The notes: generated by a model from the sequence alone, not told the origin. A stretch of 64,000 bases of DNA from JAHEEL01 sp942491345 (GCA_942491345.1 CALOAN010000036.1:124001-188000), one strand, 5' to 3'; numbered from the stretch's first letter, positions 1 through 9,089 are shown. Numbers and translations: made by a program.

Positions 1-168
1 GTGGCTGAAGCCCATATGGACGACCTCTCGGTTGGGAGTCGTGGCGGAGAGCAGTTCGCGCTCCGCTGGATCGTTGCCCACATGATCGAGGAAACGGCGC
101 GCCACGCGGGTCACGCCGACATCATTCGTGAAATGATCGACGGGACCACCGGCGACTACCCCGAATAG
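1..168 (+). CDS. DinB/DUF664-family protein, C-terminal part
   Basis: This is the C-terminal 55 codons of a gene that begins before the window. The frame is open from base 1 to the TAG at 166-168. The peptide contains ALRWIVAHMIEETARHAGH, the last-helix signature of actinobacterial DUF664 proteins in the DinB four-helix superfamily (thiol-dependent, metal-binding; often mycothiol-linked in Actinobacteria). Its 3' end overlaps the convergent hydrolase gene by 13 bp. The exact substrate cannot be told from this fragment. Confidence 0.6.
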   Translation: MAEAHMDDLSVGSRGGEQFALRWIVAHMIEETARHAGHADIIREMIDGTTGDYPE

Positions 169-890
169 GGTTCCCCGCTCGCCAAGTGACGGTCGAAGAA
201 CGCCACGATGCGGCGCCTCGCTTTGACAGCAGACTCATCGTGGTATTCCGATGTCGAAAGCTTCCCCATCACCAGGGACCACAGTGGCGCTTCGGCTGGA
301 TCGTGATCGTTCAGAAAGGAGTGGCCGGCGTCCGGGTAGACGGTGACGTCGTGATCCACGCCGTGGAAAGCGAGTGCGCCCGCAAGGCGGGCTGGCGCAC
401 GCCGCAGCGTTGGGTCCTTCGCCCCGTAGCTCCCGACGATTGGACACGCGTCCGCGAGCAGGTCCATCGCATCCTTCGGGACGTCGCCGTAGTTGACACT
501 CGAGGCGTTGAAATCACCGCTCGCAGCAAGCAGCAGGGCGAAGCCGCCTCCGAGGCAGAACCCGATTACGCCGACGCGACCGCTGCACGTGGGCTGCTCG
601 AGCAGCCACGACCGCACCGTGGCGAAGTCGTCGAACACCCCACCCTTGCGAGCGATCGCCTCCCGCATGGCAGCGAACATACACCGGAGCCGGCCACCCC
701 AGTAGTACAGATCGGGGGCAACGGCAAGGTACCCGGATTGTGCCAGCCAGTCGGCCTGGGCCCGCAGATCGGTGGTCATGCCCAACGCGTCCGAGATCAC
801 AACAACACCCGGCCACGGTCCCTCGGCCGACGGTGTTGCCACATAGAGCGGCATGTCGCCGCGAGCTCCCTGGATCGTGACCTCGGCCAT
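156..890 (-). CDS. dienelactone hydrolase family protein
   Basis: Cytoplasmic alpha/beta hydrolase of the dienelactone hydrolase family, 244 aa. The GFCLGGG motif carries the Cys nucleophile expected in this family, GAKDP supplies the acid and DAGHSF the catalytic His, so the triad looks intact. The ATG at 890 is chosen because a GAGAGGGG ribosome site lies just upstream; the frame stays open a further 15 codons to 935 without such a signal. It is convergent with the DUF664 fragment (13-bp overlap). The natural substrate is unknown; family members cleave lactones and small esters. Confidence 0.85.
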   Translation of the reverse strand: MAEVTIQGARGDMPLYVATPSAEGPWPGVVVISDALGMTTDLRAQADWLAQSGYLAVAPDLYYWGGRLRCMFAAMREAIARKGGVFDDFATVRSWLLEQPTCSGRVGVIGFCLGGGFALLLAASGDFNASSVNYGDVPKDAMDLLADACPIVGSYGAKDPTLRRAPARLAGALAFHGVDHDVTVYPDAGHSFLNDHDPAEAPLWSLVMGKLSTSEYHDESAVKARRRIVAFFDRHLASGEPYSG

Positions 891-975
891 CGCCGCCCCT
901 CTCGTGTTCTGCCGTCGGCAGGAATCTTCCCACACCGAGAGTTGTGTCGCTCCCGTGGGCGTCCGGTACCGCCGG

Positions 976-981
976 TAGCCT
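976..981 (+). promoter_or_regulatory. -10 hexamer TAGCCT, leaderless promoter
   Basis: TAGCCT ends 6 nt before the GTG at 988. This places the transcription start at or next to the start codon. Confidence 0.5.
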
Positions 982-987
982 TCCAGC

Positions 988-1869
988 GTGCTTCAAGGGA
1001 TCAAGAGAACTCGGGTGATAGCCGTACTCTCGCTCGCGCTGCTCGCGATCGCATGGGGAGCAATTCCCCTGTTCGTGCGCACCGAGACACCTCCGACGCA
1101 CCTCGTTGCGATGCGGGTCACGCTCGGAGCCGTCGTTCTTCTGTTCTTCTCGGCAGCCACGTCCCGCCTCACGATCCCGACGCTTGCGAGAGCACGCCTG
1201 GTCGTCCTGGGAGTGCTGCTCGCAGCACATTGGCTGTTCTTCTTTCTCTCCCTCAACCTCACAACCGTCGCGGTCTCGCTTGCAATCGTCTACGTCGGAC
1301 CCGTCCTCGCTGCCGCGTTCGCCGGTCCTGTCCTCCACGAACGTGTGAGCTGGCACGCATACGCCGGGCTCGCTGTGGCAGTCGTGGGCATGTTCTTCGT
1401 CGTTCGTCCCGGGGCAGGCGCCACAATCGGGGGTGTCGCAGCCGCCGCAGTCTCGGGAGTGCTGCTCGCGGTGCTCATGCTCCTCGGCAAGCCGCTCGCC
1501 GCCGATCTCGGGGGGTTGGCTGTGGCGACGTGGGAACTGGTTGTTGCGTCGATCGTGTTGGCCCCATTCACGGTTCAAGCAGTGCGATTCTCTGGCGACG
1601 CCTGGCCACAGTTCCTGATCCTCGGTGCACTCTTCACCGGTGTTGCGGGCGCGGTGTACTGGTCGTCGATGCGACAACTGCCGGTTGCTGTGGTCTCGGT
1701 GGTCATGTATCTCGAGCCGGCAGCGGCCGTGGTATGGGCTGCCGCTTTCCTCAGCGAGCAGCCGGATCCGCTGGCCTGGCTCGGTGTTGGTCTGGTTGTT
1801 GCCGCGGGCAGTATCGCATCCCGAGGCGCGACGGAAAAGGACGTGGTAGTCGCTCCCGAGATCCTCTAG
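988..1869 (+). CDS. EamA/DMT-superfamily transporter
   Basis: Integral membrane protein of 293 aa with about ten hydrophobic segments arranged as two EamA repeats (roughly residues 10-145 and 150-280). This is the drug/metabolite transporter fold. Members export amino acids, metabolites or drugs; nothing here fixes the substrate. It starts at GTG, without a Shine-Dalgarno sequence but with a TAGCCT hexamer 6 nt upstream. It is divergent from the dienelactone hydrolase gene and convergent with the SnoaL-like gene 14 bp downstream. Confidence 0.88.
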   Translation: MLQGIKRTRVIAVLSLALLAIAWGAIPLFVRTETPPTHLVAMRVTLGAVVLLFFSAATSRLTIPTLARARLVVLGVLLAAHWLFFFLSLNLTTVAVSLAIVYVGPVLAAAFAGPVLHERVSWHAYAGLAVAVVGMFFVVRPGAGATIGGVAAAAVSGVLLAVLMLLGKPLAADLGGLAVATWELVVASIVLAPFTVQAVRFSGDAWPQFLILGALFTGVAGAVYWSSMRQLPVAVVSVVMYLEPAAAVVWAAAFLSEQPDPLAWLGVGLVVAAGSIASRGATEKDVVVAPEIL

Positions 1870-1883
1870 GAGCAAGCAGCTTC

Positions 1884-2660
1884 TCAGAACTTCCCCGAGT
1901 TGACCCATTCGGTTTCGGGTCCAATCGGTTCGGCCGCATCCCAGTGTTCGACGATGAGCCCATCCGCAATCCGAAAGAGGTCTGCTTGGGCGTATGGAGT
2001 GTCCTCCCACCGGGCGCGGCAGAGTGTTGCGACGAAGTTGCCCTGACCGACGAGGAGCACGATCTCTTCGTATACGAACGGCCGGTCTTCGGCGATGGCC
2101 AGCTCCTTGAAGGATTCCAGGCCGTCAGCGGTGTCCCCATTGTGCCGGACGTACTGGTCGCCGGAGATGTAGGAGCCGACATTGCCGGGGTTGCCCCCAT
2201 CCATCAGCACATCCTCGATGAACGTGCGCACCAGTGTCTTGTTGGCGCCGGTTGCATCGAGGTTGGTGACTTCAGTCGGCCCGTCGACAGACGTGTGCCC
2301 CGATGGGGTCTCAGGGGAGTATTCCGCGATCACATCCCAGTGCTCGACAATCCGATCGTCGTCGTCGGTATCGAAGAAGTCGAGGGTCACCCATTCCGCC
2401 TGGCCGTTGTTGAGCGACTGGTAGGCGTGTACGAACAGGCGTTGCCCGTCCTCCAACGTCCGAACGATCTGAATGTCGCGGATCGGGTTGCGAGCGATGA
2501 ATGGTTCGAAGAACTCGACGAACCCCTCAATCCCGTCGCGTACCCCGGTCGAGTGCTGGGTGTATCGGTCTCCTGTGTACTTGGTGACGGCCTCTCGAAT
2601 GTTGCCGTCGCGAATACCCTCGGTGTAGAGGCCAACCGCGTTCTCGATCTTCCGACTCAT
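1884..2660 (-). CDS. protein with two tandem SnoaL-like (NTF2-fold) domains
   Basis: 258-aa soluble protein made of two related SnoaL/NTF2-like halves, about residues 1-120 and 130-258. Both halves show the family's features: a YxxHxxG-type segment (YTQHSTGVRDG; YVRHNGDTADG), an aromatic-rich strand and a terminal 'IVEHWD' motif (residues near 105 and 240). Such domains act as small-molecule isomerases, hydrolases or binding modules. A GGAGGGG ribosome site precedes the ATG. The tandem arrangement is less common than a single domain. No substrate can be assigned. Confidence 0.75.
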   Translation of the reverse strand: MSRKIENAVGLYTEGIRDGNIREAVTKYTGDRYTQHSTGVRDGIEGFVEFFEPFIARNPIRDIQIVRTLEDGQRLFVHAYQSLNNGQAEWVTLDFFDTDDDDRIVEHWDVIAEYSPETPSGHTSVDGPTEVTNLDATGANKTLVRTFIEDVLMDGGNPGNVGSYISGDQYVRHNGDTADGLESFKELAIAEDRPFVYEEIVLLVGQGNFVATLCRARWEDTPYAQADLFRIADGLIVEHWDAAEPIGPETEWVNSGKF

Positions 2661-2741
2661 TCGACGTCCCCTCCGGAGATGGCGTGGCTCGTCCGTGGGC
2701 CGATCCTATCGGCTGGACCGGGAACGCCTGCAAGGACCCGT

Positions 2742-3041
2742 TCAATCCAGGATCACGCGAACCGCCACCTCGACAACGTCACCGACGGCGAGTTGTTCCC
2801 GGTCACGGACCGATCGCTTGACCGGCAGCACGTAGGATCCCAGCGATCGGTCCGGGAACAGGGAGGTAGCCCATTCGGTCTCGCCAATCCGAACCTGCAC
2901 CCTCACCGAGCCGAACCCGGGGCGACGAGGTACCAGATCCGCGATCTCGTCAGCGTGTTCCTTCGGCAGGGTGATGAAGACCCACGGATTCTCGCCGCCG
3001 TACTCCCACAGGGCACACGAGAATCCATAGATGGCCTCCAT
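2742..3041 (-). CDS. DUF1905 domain protein
   Basis: 99-aa protein that matches the DUF1905 pattern: an N-terminal beta-rich segment with WVFITLPKEHADEI, a central basic GFGSVRVQVRIG strand and a C-terminal LAVGDVVEVAVRV. The function of the family is unknown; it is often found alone or fused to YdeI-like domains. A TACAGT hexamer lies 8 nt before the ATG, close to the leaderless geometry seen elsewhere in the window. Confidence 0.75.
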   Translation of the reverse strand: MEAIYGFSCALWEYGGENPWVFITLPKEHADEIADLVPRRPGFGSVRVQVRIGETEWATSLFPDRSLGSYVLPVKRSVRDREQLAVGDVVEVAVRVILD

Positions 3042-3111
3042 GGGAGGAGACTGTAGGCCGGGTTGTGAACCCGTTCAGTGGTCGCCGCGCAGATAACATG
3101 GCTCCCACGAA

Positions 3112-3195
3112 GCGCTCATCAAGAGCGGTGGAGGGACAGGCCCTGCGAAGCCGCGGCAACCGACGAGAACGGTGCCAATGCCTGATCGATGAGGA
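3112..3195 (+). promoter_or_regulatory. SAM-I (S-box) riboswitch
   Basis: The conserved S-box core is readable: ATCAAGAGCGGTGGAGGGAC, GGCCCTGCGAAGCC, GCGGCAACC and GGTGCCAATGCC in the right order and spacing. P1 forms between CTCATC (3115-3120) and GATGAG (3188-3193). It lies 120 bp upstream of metH on the same strand, the expected target for repression at high S-adenosylmethionine. The expression platform (3196-3259) has short inverted repeats, such as CTCGA/TCGAG, but no T-run terminator. Control of translation initiation is therefore more likely than transcription termination (inference). Confidence 0.88.
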
Positions 3196-3259
3196 GCCGA
3201 AGCGGAACTCCCGCTCGCGGCGCTCGAGGGGCGTTTCGAGACGAGACGGAGGAACGCTG

Positions 3260-3319
3260 ATGCAGCGAGCCAAGAGTTCGATAGATCCGCATACCCACTG
3301 CGTGAGGCGAACATCGTGA
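3260..3319 (+). CDS. possible 19-aa leader peptide between riboswitch and metH
   Basis: ATG at 3260 is preceded by GGAGGA with 6-nt spacing, the best ribosome site in this region. It opens 19 codons (MQRAKSSIDPHTHCVRRTS) that end in TGA at 3317-3319. The stop overlaps the metH start as GTGA, the classic arrangement for translational coupling. The ORF lies wholly in the leader between the SAM riboswitch and metH. It has no methionine codon apart from the start. Whether it is translated is not shown; the strong ribosome site and the exact overlap are the argument. Confidence 0.45.
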   Translation: MQRAKSSIDPHTHCVRRTS

Positions 3320-6300
3320 ACGCCTACCTCGACGCGCTTGCTGCCGGTGTGGTCGTCTTCGACGGCGGTGCCGGAACCTGGTTCCACGCTCAGGACCTCC
3401 ACCGCGACGACTTCGGCGGCATCGAGTTCGAAGGCTGTGCGGAGGTGCTCAATGTGACCCGCCCCGACGTCGTGGCAGGGCTCCATCGTTCGTTCCTCGA
3501 CGTCGGCGTTGATGTGATCGAGACGAACACATTCGGCGGCTTCGGCGTGCCGCTCGGCGAATACGGGATCGCGGATCGCGCCTACGAACTGTCCGCGACG
3601 GGCGCGGAGATCGCCCGTCGAACCGTCGCTGAATATCAGGCGGCAGACGGCAAGACACGGTTCGTTGCCGGTTCAATGGGTCCTGGAACCAAACTCGCCA
3701 CACTCGGTCAAGTCACCTACCGAGCCTTGCTCGAGGCCTACGAGATCCAGGCAGCCGGCCTCCTCGACGGCGGCATCGACCTCTTCATCGTCGAGACCCA
3801 GTACGACCTGCTCGGCGCCAAGGCGGCCATCAACGGCGCACGCCGAGCGATGCAGGCTGCGGGTGTCCAACTCCCGCTCCAAGTCCAAGTGACGATGGAG
3901 ACCACGGGCCGCATGCTGCCAGGCACCGAAATCGGCGCAGCCCTCACCACGCTGGATGCGCTCCACCCAGATGTTGTCGGACTCAACTGTGCAACCGGCC
4001 CCGAGGAGATGTACGGCCCGGTTCGCTACCTGTCAGAACGGTCACGGATGCCGATCTCGGTGATTCCGAATGCCGGCCTCCCGACGGTCGTCGACGGCAG
4101 AGTCTCCTACGACCTCTCCGCCCGAGCGCTCGCCGAGCACCTGTCCCGGTTCATCGTCGAATACGGCGTGCGGGTCGTCGGTGGGTGCTGCGGAACAACG
4201 CCGGAGCACCTCGCCGCCGTGGTGGAGACCTGCAAGCCGCTCGTGCCCGCCGAGCGAGAGATCGTGCACATCCCATCACTTGCCTCGCTGTACAGCTCAA
4301 CACCGATAGCCCAGGACACGTCGTTCCTGATCGTGGGAGAACGCACCAACGCAAACGGATCGCGTGCGTTCCGCAACGCCATGTTGTCCGGCGACATCGA
4401 CCGGTGTGTGGCCATCGGCGAGGATCAGGTGACCGAGTCCGCCCACCTAGTCGATCTCTGCGTCGACTATGTCGGTCGCGATGGAACCGATGACATGGGA
4501 GCTATCGCCGCCCGCTTCGCTTCGGAGATCACCGTCCCGGTCGTGCTCGATTCGACCGAACCGAATGTGATGCGTGCCGGTCTTGAGCACCTCGGTGGCC
4601 GGTCGGTCCTCAACTCGTTGAATCTCGAGGATGGGTCGGGTCCCGGGTCGCGCGCGGAACGGGTCCTGGGGTTGGCGAAGGAACACGGCGCGGCGGTGGT
4701 GTGTCTCTTGATCGATGAGGAGGGCCAGGCACGCGATGTCGAATGGAAGATGCGGGTGGCCCGTCGTATCCACGATCTCGCCGTCAACGAACACGGTCTT
4801 GAGGCAGAGGACCTCATCTTCGATGCACTCACCTTCCCGCTCTCGACCGGAGACGACGACTTGCGCGGTGATGCGCAGGCGACAATCGAGGCGATCCGCA
4901 GGCTCAAGGCCGAGTTCCCGACGAGCTCAACCGTTCTCGGTGTGTCAAACGTTTCGTTCGGGCTGAATCCTGTTGCCAGGAAGGCGCTCAACTCGGTCTT
5001 TCTCCACGAGTGTCTCGAGGCGGGACTCGACGCAGCGATCATGCACGCCGGGCGCATTGAACCGCTCCACCTCATCCCTGAGGAAGAACTCCAGGCGTGC
5101 CTAGATCTCATCCACGACCGACGGACACCCGGCTATGACCCGCTGGAAGTACTGCTCGCCATCTCTTCCGACACCAGCCAGGACACAACGACCGACGAGG
5201 AGCGGTCCGGGTGGCCGATCGAGCGTCGCCTCGAGCGACGGATCATCGATGGTGACCGCGTCAACCTCGAGCAGGATCTCGACGCCGGCCTCGCGGCCGG
5301 CTACACCCCCCTGGGACTCGTCAACGACGTTCTGCTCGGCGCGATGAAGGAAGTCGGTGAGTTGTTCGCCTCAGGCGATATGCAACTGCCGTTTGTGCTG
5401 CGCTCGGCCGAGACCATGAAGGCGTCGGTTGCCTACCTCGAGCCCATGATGGAACGGGCGGAGGTGACGGCGCGGGGCTCCATCGTGCTGGCAACCGTCG
5501 CGGGTGACGTCCACGACATTGGCAAGAACCTGGTCGACATCATCCTGTCGAACAACGGATTCGAGGTTCACAACCTCGGCATCAAGGTCCATGTGAACGA
5601 ACTGATCGAGGCCTATGAACGAACCGGAGCAGACGCCATCGGGATGAGCGGGCTGCTCGTGAAGAGCACGTTGGTGATGCGCGACAACCTCGACGAGTTG
5701 ATCCGACGTGATCTCGGATCCGTGCCGGTACTCCTGGGCGGCGCCGCACTCACCCGCTCGTACGTCGAACACGACCTGAGGAAGGACTACCCAGGTCCCC
5801 TCTACTACGGCAAGAACGCCTTCTCTGGTCTTGATGCCATGCAGGAGATCGTGGCGGGTGCCGAAGCGCCGGCGGTTGGACGCCCCCGGCGCGCCGTGAC
5901 GAAGGCAGAGCCGACGGGTCCAATGCCTGAACGGGCCCCCTCCGTTGCCATCGACGGTCCGGTGTTCGAACCACCATTCGTAGGGAGCCGCGTGGTCAAG
6001 GGCATCGGACTCGATGAGATCGCTTCATTCATCAACGAGACGGCGCTCTTCCGCAATCAATGGCAGTTCCGCCCGGAGAACGGCGAGACCGATGACGAGT
6101 TCCGGGTGAGGCTTCGCCCGCTCCTCAGGGAGCGACTGGAGAAGGCGCGGGCCAAGGGACTGCTCCATCCGCAGGTTGTCTACGGGTACTACCCGGTCAA
6201 CGGTGTCGGTGACGAGCTCATCATATGGACGGACACGACCCGCACGGAAGAACACACGCGATTCCGCTTCCCACGCCAGCGCACCGAACCGTGGTTGTGT

Positions 6301-6816
6301 ATCGCCGACTTCTTCCGACCGATCCAGAGTGATGAGGTTGACTACGCAGCGTTTCACATCGTCACGATGGGCCACGAGGTGTCGCAACGCGCCGAGACGC
6401 TGTTCGAGACCGACCGATACCGCGATTACCTGCTCCTCCACGGCCTCGGCGTCGAGATGGCGGAGGCGCTGGCTGAACTGTGGCACCGTCGGATTCGTGT
6501 GGAGTGGGGATTCGGCGATGAGGACGGACCGACCGTTTCGGGGCTGTTTCGCCAGCAGTATCGCGGTGGCCGCTACTCCTGGGGCTACCCGGCCTGTCCC
6601 GATCTCGAAGACAACGAACGTGTCGCCCGCCTCCTCGAAGCCGACCGAATCGGTGTGACGGTGAGCGAACACACGGGATATCAGTACCAGCCGGAGCAGA
6701 CAACCTCGGCGCTGATCGCCCACCATCCGCAGGCGAAGTACTTCGTGGCGCGTCCGGCGAGAGATTCGCGAGCTGATGAAGAAGCAGGCGGATCGGCGGA
6801 ACGCGGCGGAGCCTGA
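3316..6816 (+). CDS. metH: cobalamin-dependent methionine synthase
   Basis: Transfers a methyl group from 5-methyltetrahydrofolate to homocysteine through methylcobalamin. At 1166 aa all modules are present: a homocysteine domain with zinc ligands in LNCATGP (near residue 224) and GGCCGTTPEH (near 290); a pterin domain starting at VGERTNANGS (near 340); the B12 cap; a B12 domain with the DVHDIGKN motif whose His (near 734) ligates cobalt; and a C-terminal AdoMet activation domain with GYPACPDL (near 1090). The GTG start overlaps the stop of a small leader ORF. It lies downstream of a SAM-I riboswitch, so repression by SAM is expected. Confidence 0.97.
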   Translation: MNAYLDALAAGVVVFDGGAGTWFHAQDLHRDDFGGIEFEGCAEVLNVTRPDVVAGLHRSFLDVGVDVIETNTFGGFGVPLGEYGIADRAYELSATGAEIARRTVAEYQAADGKTRFVAGSMGPGTKLATLGQVTYRALLEAYEIQAAGLLDGGIDLFIVETQYDLLGAKAAINGARRAMQAAGVQLPLQVQVTMETTGRMLPGTEIGAALTTLDALHPDVVGLNCATGPEEMYGPVRYLSERSRMPISVIPNAGLPTVVDGRVSYDLSARALAEHLSRFIVEYGVRVVGGCCGTTPEHLAAVVETCKPLVPAEREIVHIPSLASLYSSTPIAQDTSFLIVGERTNANGSRAFRNAMLSGDIDRCVAIGEDQVTESAHLVDLCVDYVGRDGTDDMGAIAARFASEITVPVVLDSTEPNVMRAGLEHLGGRSVLNSLNLEDGSGPGSRAERVLGLAKEHGAAVVCLLIDEEGQARDVEWKMRVARRIHDLAVNEHGLEAEDLIFDALTFPLSTGDDDLRGDAQATIEAIRRLKAEFPTSSTVLGVSNVSFGLNPVARKALNSVFLHECLEAGLDAAIMHAGRIEPLHLIPEEELQACLDLIHDRRTPGYDPLEVLLAISSDTSQDTTTDEERSGWPIERRLERRIIDGDRVNLEQDLDAGLAAGYTPLGLVNDVLLGAMKEVGELFASGDMQLPFVLRSAETMKASVAYLEPMMERAEVTARGSIVLATVAGDVHDIGKNLVDIILSNNGFEVHNLGIKVHVNELIEAYERTGADAIGMSGLLVKSTLVMRDNLDELIRRDLGSVPVLLGGAALTRSYVEHDLRKDYPGPLYYGKNAFSGLDAMQEIVAGAEAPAVGRPRRAVTKAEPTGPMPERAPSVAIDGPVFEPPFVGSRVVKGIGLDEIASFINETALFRNQWQFRPENGETDDEFRVRLRPLLRERLEKARAKGLLHPQVVYGYYPVNGVGDELIIWTDTTRTEEHTRFRFPRQRTEPWLCIADFFRPIQSDEVDYAAFHIVTMGHEVSQRAETLFETDRYRDYLLLHGLGVEMAEALAELWHRRIRVEWGFGDEDGPTVSGLFRQQYRGGRYSWGYPACPDLEDNERVARLLEADRIGVTVSEHTGYQYQPEQTTSALIAHHPQAKYFVARPARDSRADEEAGGSAERGGA

Positions 6817-6828
6817 TCGCCGATCCCG

Positions 6829-7191
6829 TCAGTGGGTCTCGGTGACGCAGAACTCGTTGCCTTCCGGATCGGCGCACACCGTCCAGTGAAATCCCGCAAT
6901 TTCGTGATCTTCGAGGCGCCGGCCTCCGAGTTCCTCCACGCGAGCAACCAGTGATTCGGGGTCGGAAGTGCTGAGGTCGAGATGGAGGCGATTCTTGGCG
7001 GCTTTGTGCTCCGTCACCTGTTGGAACGCGAGTGCCGGTCCGCCACGGGAGATCCGCGTCATCCATACATAGTTCGGGAAGCGATTCTTCACCTTGACGT
7101 CGAGGACGCCGCCCCAGAACGCCACCATGTTGTCGAGGTCGTTGCAGTCGAGCATGATCGACGCAACGCGCGCTACTTCAGGTCGGGCCAT
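6829..7191 (-). CDS. VOC family protein (glyoxalase/bleomycin-resistance fold)
   Basis: 120-aa single-unit vicinal oxygen chelate protein with paired beta-alpha-beta-beta-beta modules. It opens with VARVASIMLDCND and ends with WTVCADPEGNEFCVT, the usual 'DPEGN-F' closing motif. Its start lies 14 bp inside the 3' end of dcd on the same strand, so the two are probably co-transcribed. The actinobacterial subgroup is usually annotated 'VOC family' without a known substrate. Confidence 0.82.
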   Translation of the reverse strand: MARPEVARVASIMLDCNDLDNMVAFWGGVLDVKVKNRFPNYVWMTRISRGGPALAFQQVTEHKAAKNRLHLDLSTSDPESLVARVEELGGRRLEDHEIAGFHWTVCADPEGNEFCVTETH

Positions 7192-7762
7192 CGTCCCCCT
7201 CCTCGAAATCCCGGTGCATGAGGCTGGCTGTCGGTCCGGTCTGGCCCTGATACTTCGATCCGAGGGCCGCGGATCCGTACGGGTGCTCGGCTGGTGTTGT
7301 CATCTGGTAGAAGCTGATCTGCCCGATCTTCATCTCCGGGTAGATGGCGATCGGCAGGTTCGCCACGTTCGAGAGCTCCAACGTCACTTGGCCGTGGAAC
7401 CCGGGGTCGATGAATCCGGCGGTGGAGTGGATGAGTAGTCCGAGGCGACCGAGCGACGACTTGCCTTCGAGGCGGGCAACGACGTCATCGCCGAGGTGAA
7501 TCGTCTCGAGCGTCGTACCGAGCACGAACTCGCCTGGATGCAAGATGAACGGGCTCTCGTCGGTTGCCCTGACTTCCTTTGTCAAGTCGCCCTGGACCGC
7601 TTTCGGGTCAATGAGGGGATATCGGTGGTTTTCGAAGACGCGAAAGTGGTGGTCGCAGCGGACGTCGACACTTGAAGGTTGGACAAGGTCCGGGTCGAAC
7701 GGATCAATCGAGACGCGGCCATCGCTGATGGCTTCGAGGATCGTCCGGTCGGAGAAGATCAT
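7178..7762 (-). CDS. dcd: dCTP deaminase, dUMP-forming type
   Basis: 194-aa nucleotide enzyme of the dUTPase fold. SSLGRLGLLIHSTAGFIDPG and GQVTLELSN are the active-site blocks, and YGSAALGSKYQGQTGPT matches the C-terminal lid. The sequence resembles the mycobacterial bifunctional enzyme that deaminates dCTP and hydrolyses the product to dUMP, rather than the E. coli monofunctional type; this subtype call is by pattern only. The ATG at 7762 is chosen over an open upstream frame to 7942 because it begins the conserved MIFSDRTI segment and has TAACAT 8 nt upstream. Confidence 0.93.
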   Translation of the reverse strand: MIFSDRTILEAISDGRVSIDPFDPDLVQPSSVDVRCDHHFRVFENHRYPLIDPKAVQGDLTKEVRATDESPFILHPGEFVLGTTLETIHLGDDVVARLEGKSSLGRLGLLIHSTAGFIDPGFHGQVTLELSNVANLPIAIYPEMKIGQISFYQMTTPAEHPYGSAALGSKYQGQTGPTASLMHRDFEEGDDGPT

Positions 7763-7793
7763 GGCCGCGGATGTTAGTTGTCGGCCGAATCGC

Positions 7794-9029
7794 TCAGTCC
7801 GTGCCCGGCACGTGCTCGTTTGGATCTCCGACGCGAACCCACTTGGCGATGGCGAACAGCCACACAGCGGTGAGGATTGCGTAGAGCGCGAACGCCAGGA
7901 GCCAGGGGGCGGGTCGGAGCCAGCCAACAACGAGTGAGGCAACTGCGGCGGTTGCGAGTGCCCAACTGACCGGTTGGTAGACGCCGGGCAGGCGATCGAA
8001 GGCGTCGAGCGCGCGCACGATCACCACAAGCGCAACCAATCCGAGGGCGACCGAGCCCGCCAGCAGCCATGCCGTTGCTTCAGGCGCCCGATCGTCGGCA
8101 GCGTGTTCAACGAGGCTCACCATTGCGGCCCCGGTCGCGGCGATCGACATCGTTGCCGGGAGATGTCCGAACATCCAGCGGGTAAGCGCGCCGCCGTCGG
8201 AGCGCGGATGCCGGTCGCCGACGAAGTCGAAATACGTCCACCAGAACGCGAACCCGATCATCAACCCGATCATGCCGGTGGTGATGCTCAGGGCCGTCCG
8301 CCCGCTGTCCGAGATTCCTTCGACGACACCGACGACCACCTCGCCGAGCACGATGATCGTGAACAAACCGAATCGCTCCACCAACGAGCCGGTTGGGCTG
8401 GTTCCGAGGTCGGTGCCCTCGATCCGGAACCGCGTGAGAAGGAGCCAGCCGACCATCGAACCCACCACAACGATTGCCCACGCGACGACGCGGGCGTCAT
8501 TCGGCAGCACGGCGCTCACGCCGATCACAACAATGGACGTGATCATGCCCGCCAAGTACGGCCCGGTGATGCTCGAGTGCTCCTCCGAATCCTGACGGCG
8601 GACGGAGTACCAGAGCCACGTCAGTACGAGGAAGAATGCGGCGTAGGTGAGCGCGAACGGCGTGCCGTCGGCGCCGGTCGCCTCGCTCGTGAAGACGGCC
8701 AGGAGTGCAAGGAGCGCCATCTGGACGAACACAAATGTCCTGGTCCGGCCGTCCTCGCGTCCGTGGAGGTCGTGATACATCGTTCCGTTCAGCCATGCGA
8801 TCCAGATCAGGCCGAAGACGACCGCAAAGTCCGCTGCGCCCCGCCAGGAGACGTGTTCGGCCAGTGTGTGGGCGGCCCGGGCGATGACGACGACGTAGAC
8901 GAGGTCGTAGAACAGTTCGAGGAAGCTGACGCTGCGGTCCTCGATCACTTCGCCATGGGCTCGCGGCGGCTTCCAGAAGTAGCGGCGGAAGAGGGTGACG
9001 ACGCCGGTCGACGAAGTGCCGGGGCTCAC
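7794..9029 (-). CDS. ltrA: low temperature requirement protein A (LtrA) family
   Basis: 411-aa polytopic membrane protein with about ten or eleven hydrophobic segments. The N-terminal VSFLELFYDLVYVVVIA block is the LtrA hallmark, followed by WIAWLNGTMYHD and an FWWTYFDF segment near residue 265. The family's biochemical role is unknown despite the name. It starts at GTG in a CACGCAAAGACGCC sequence of a type common in intergenic spacers, so the true start may lie further in. It is followed by dcd on the same strand, 31 bp away. Confidence 0.88.
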   Translation of the reverse strand: MSPGTSSTGVVTLFRRYFWKPPRAHGEVIEDRSVSFLELFYDLVYVVVIARAAHTLAEHVSWRGAADFAVVFGLIWIAWLNGTMYHDLHGREDGRTRTFVFVQMALLALLAVFTSEATGADGTPFALTYAAFFLVLTWLWYSVRRQDSEEHSSITGPYLAGMITSIVVIGVSAVLPNDARVVAWAIVVVGSMVGWLLLTRFRIEGTDLGTSPTGSLVERFGLFTIIVLGEVVVGVVEGISDSGRTALSITTGMIGLMIGFAFWWTYFDFVGDRHPRSDGGALTRWMFGHLPATMSIAATGAAMVSLVEHAADDRAPEATAWLLAGSVALGLVALVVIVRALDAFDRLPGVYQPVSWALATAAVASLVVGWLRPAPWLLAFALYAILTAVWLFAIAKWVRVGDPNEHVPGTD

Positions 9030-9089
9030 GCAAAGACGCCAAGACGGTGTGTGTGGCTCACGCTCACTCGACCGGCCAAGAAGTCGCGG

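Noticed and set aside
186..3056. A 956-codon open frame on the plus strand across four genes
   Set aside because: It runs antisense to the dienelactone hydrolase, SnoaL and DUF1905 genes and across the EamA gene in another frame. Its translation has no recognisable domain and is rich in Arg/Ser/Pro, typical of high-GC shadow frames.
9025..9047. CACGCAAAGACGCCAAGACGG as a regulatory site at the ltrA start
   Set aside because: It resembles a low-complexity spacer sequence common in unrelated genomes; only one copy is in the window. It is mentioned only as a doubt about the ltrA start codon.
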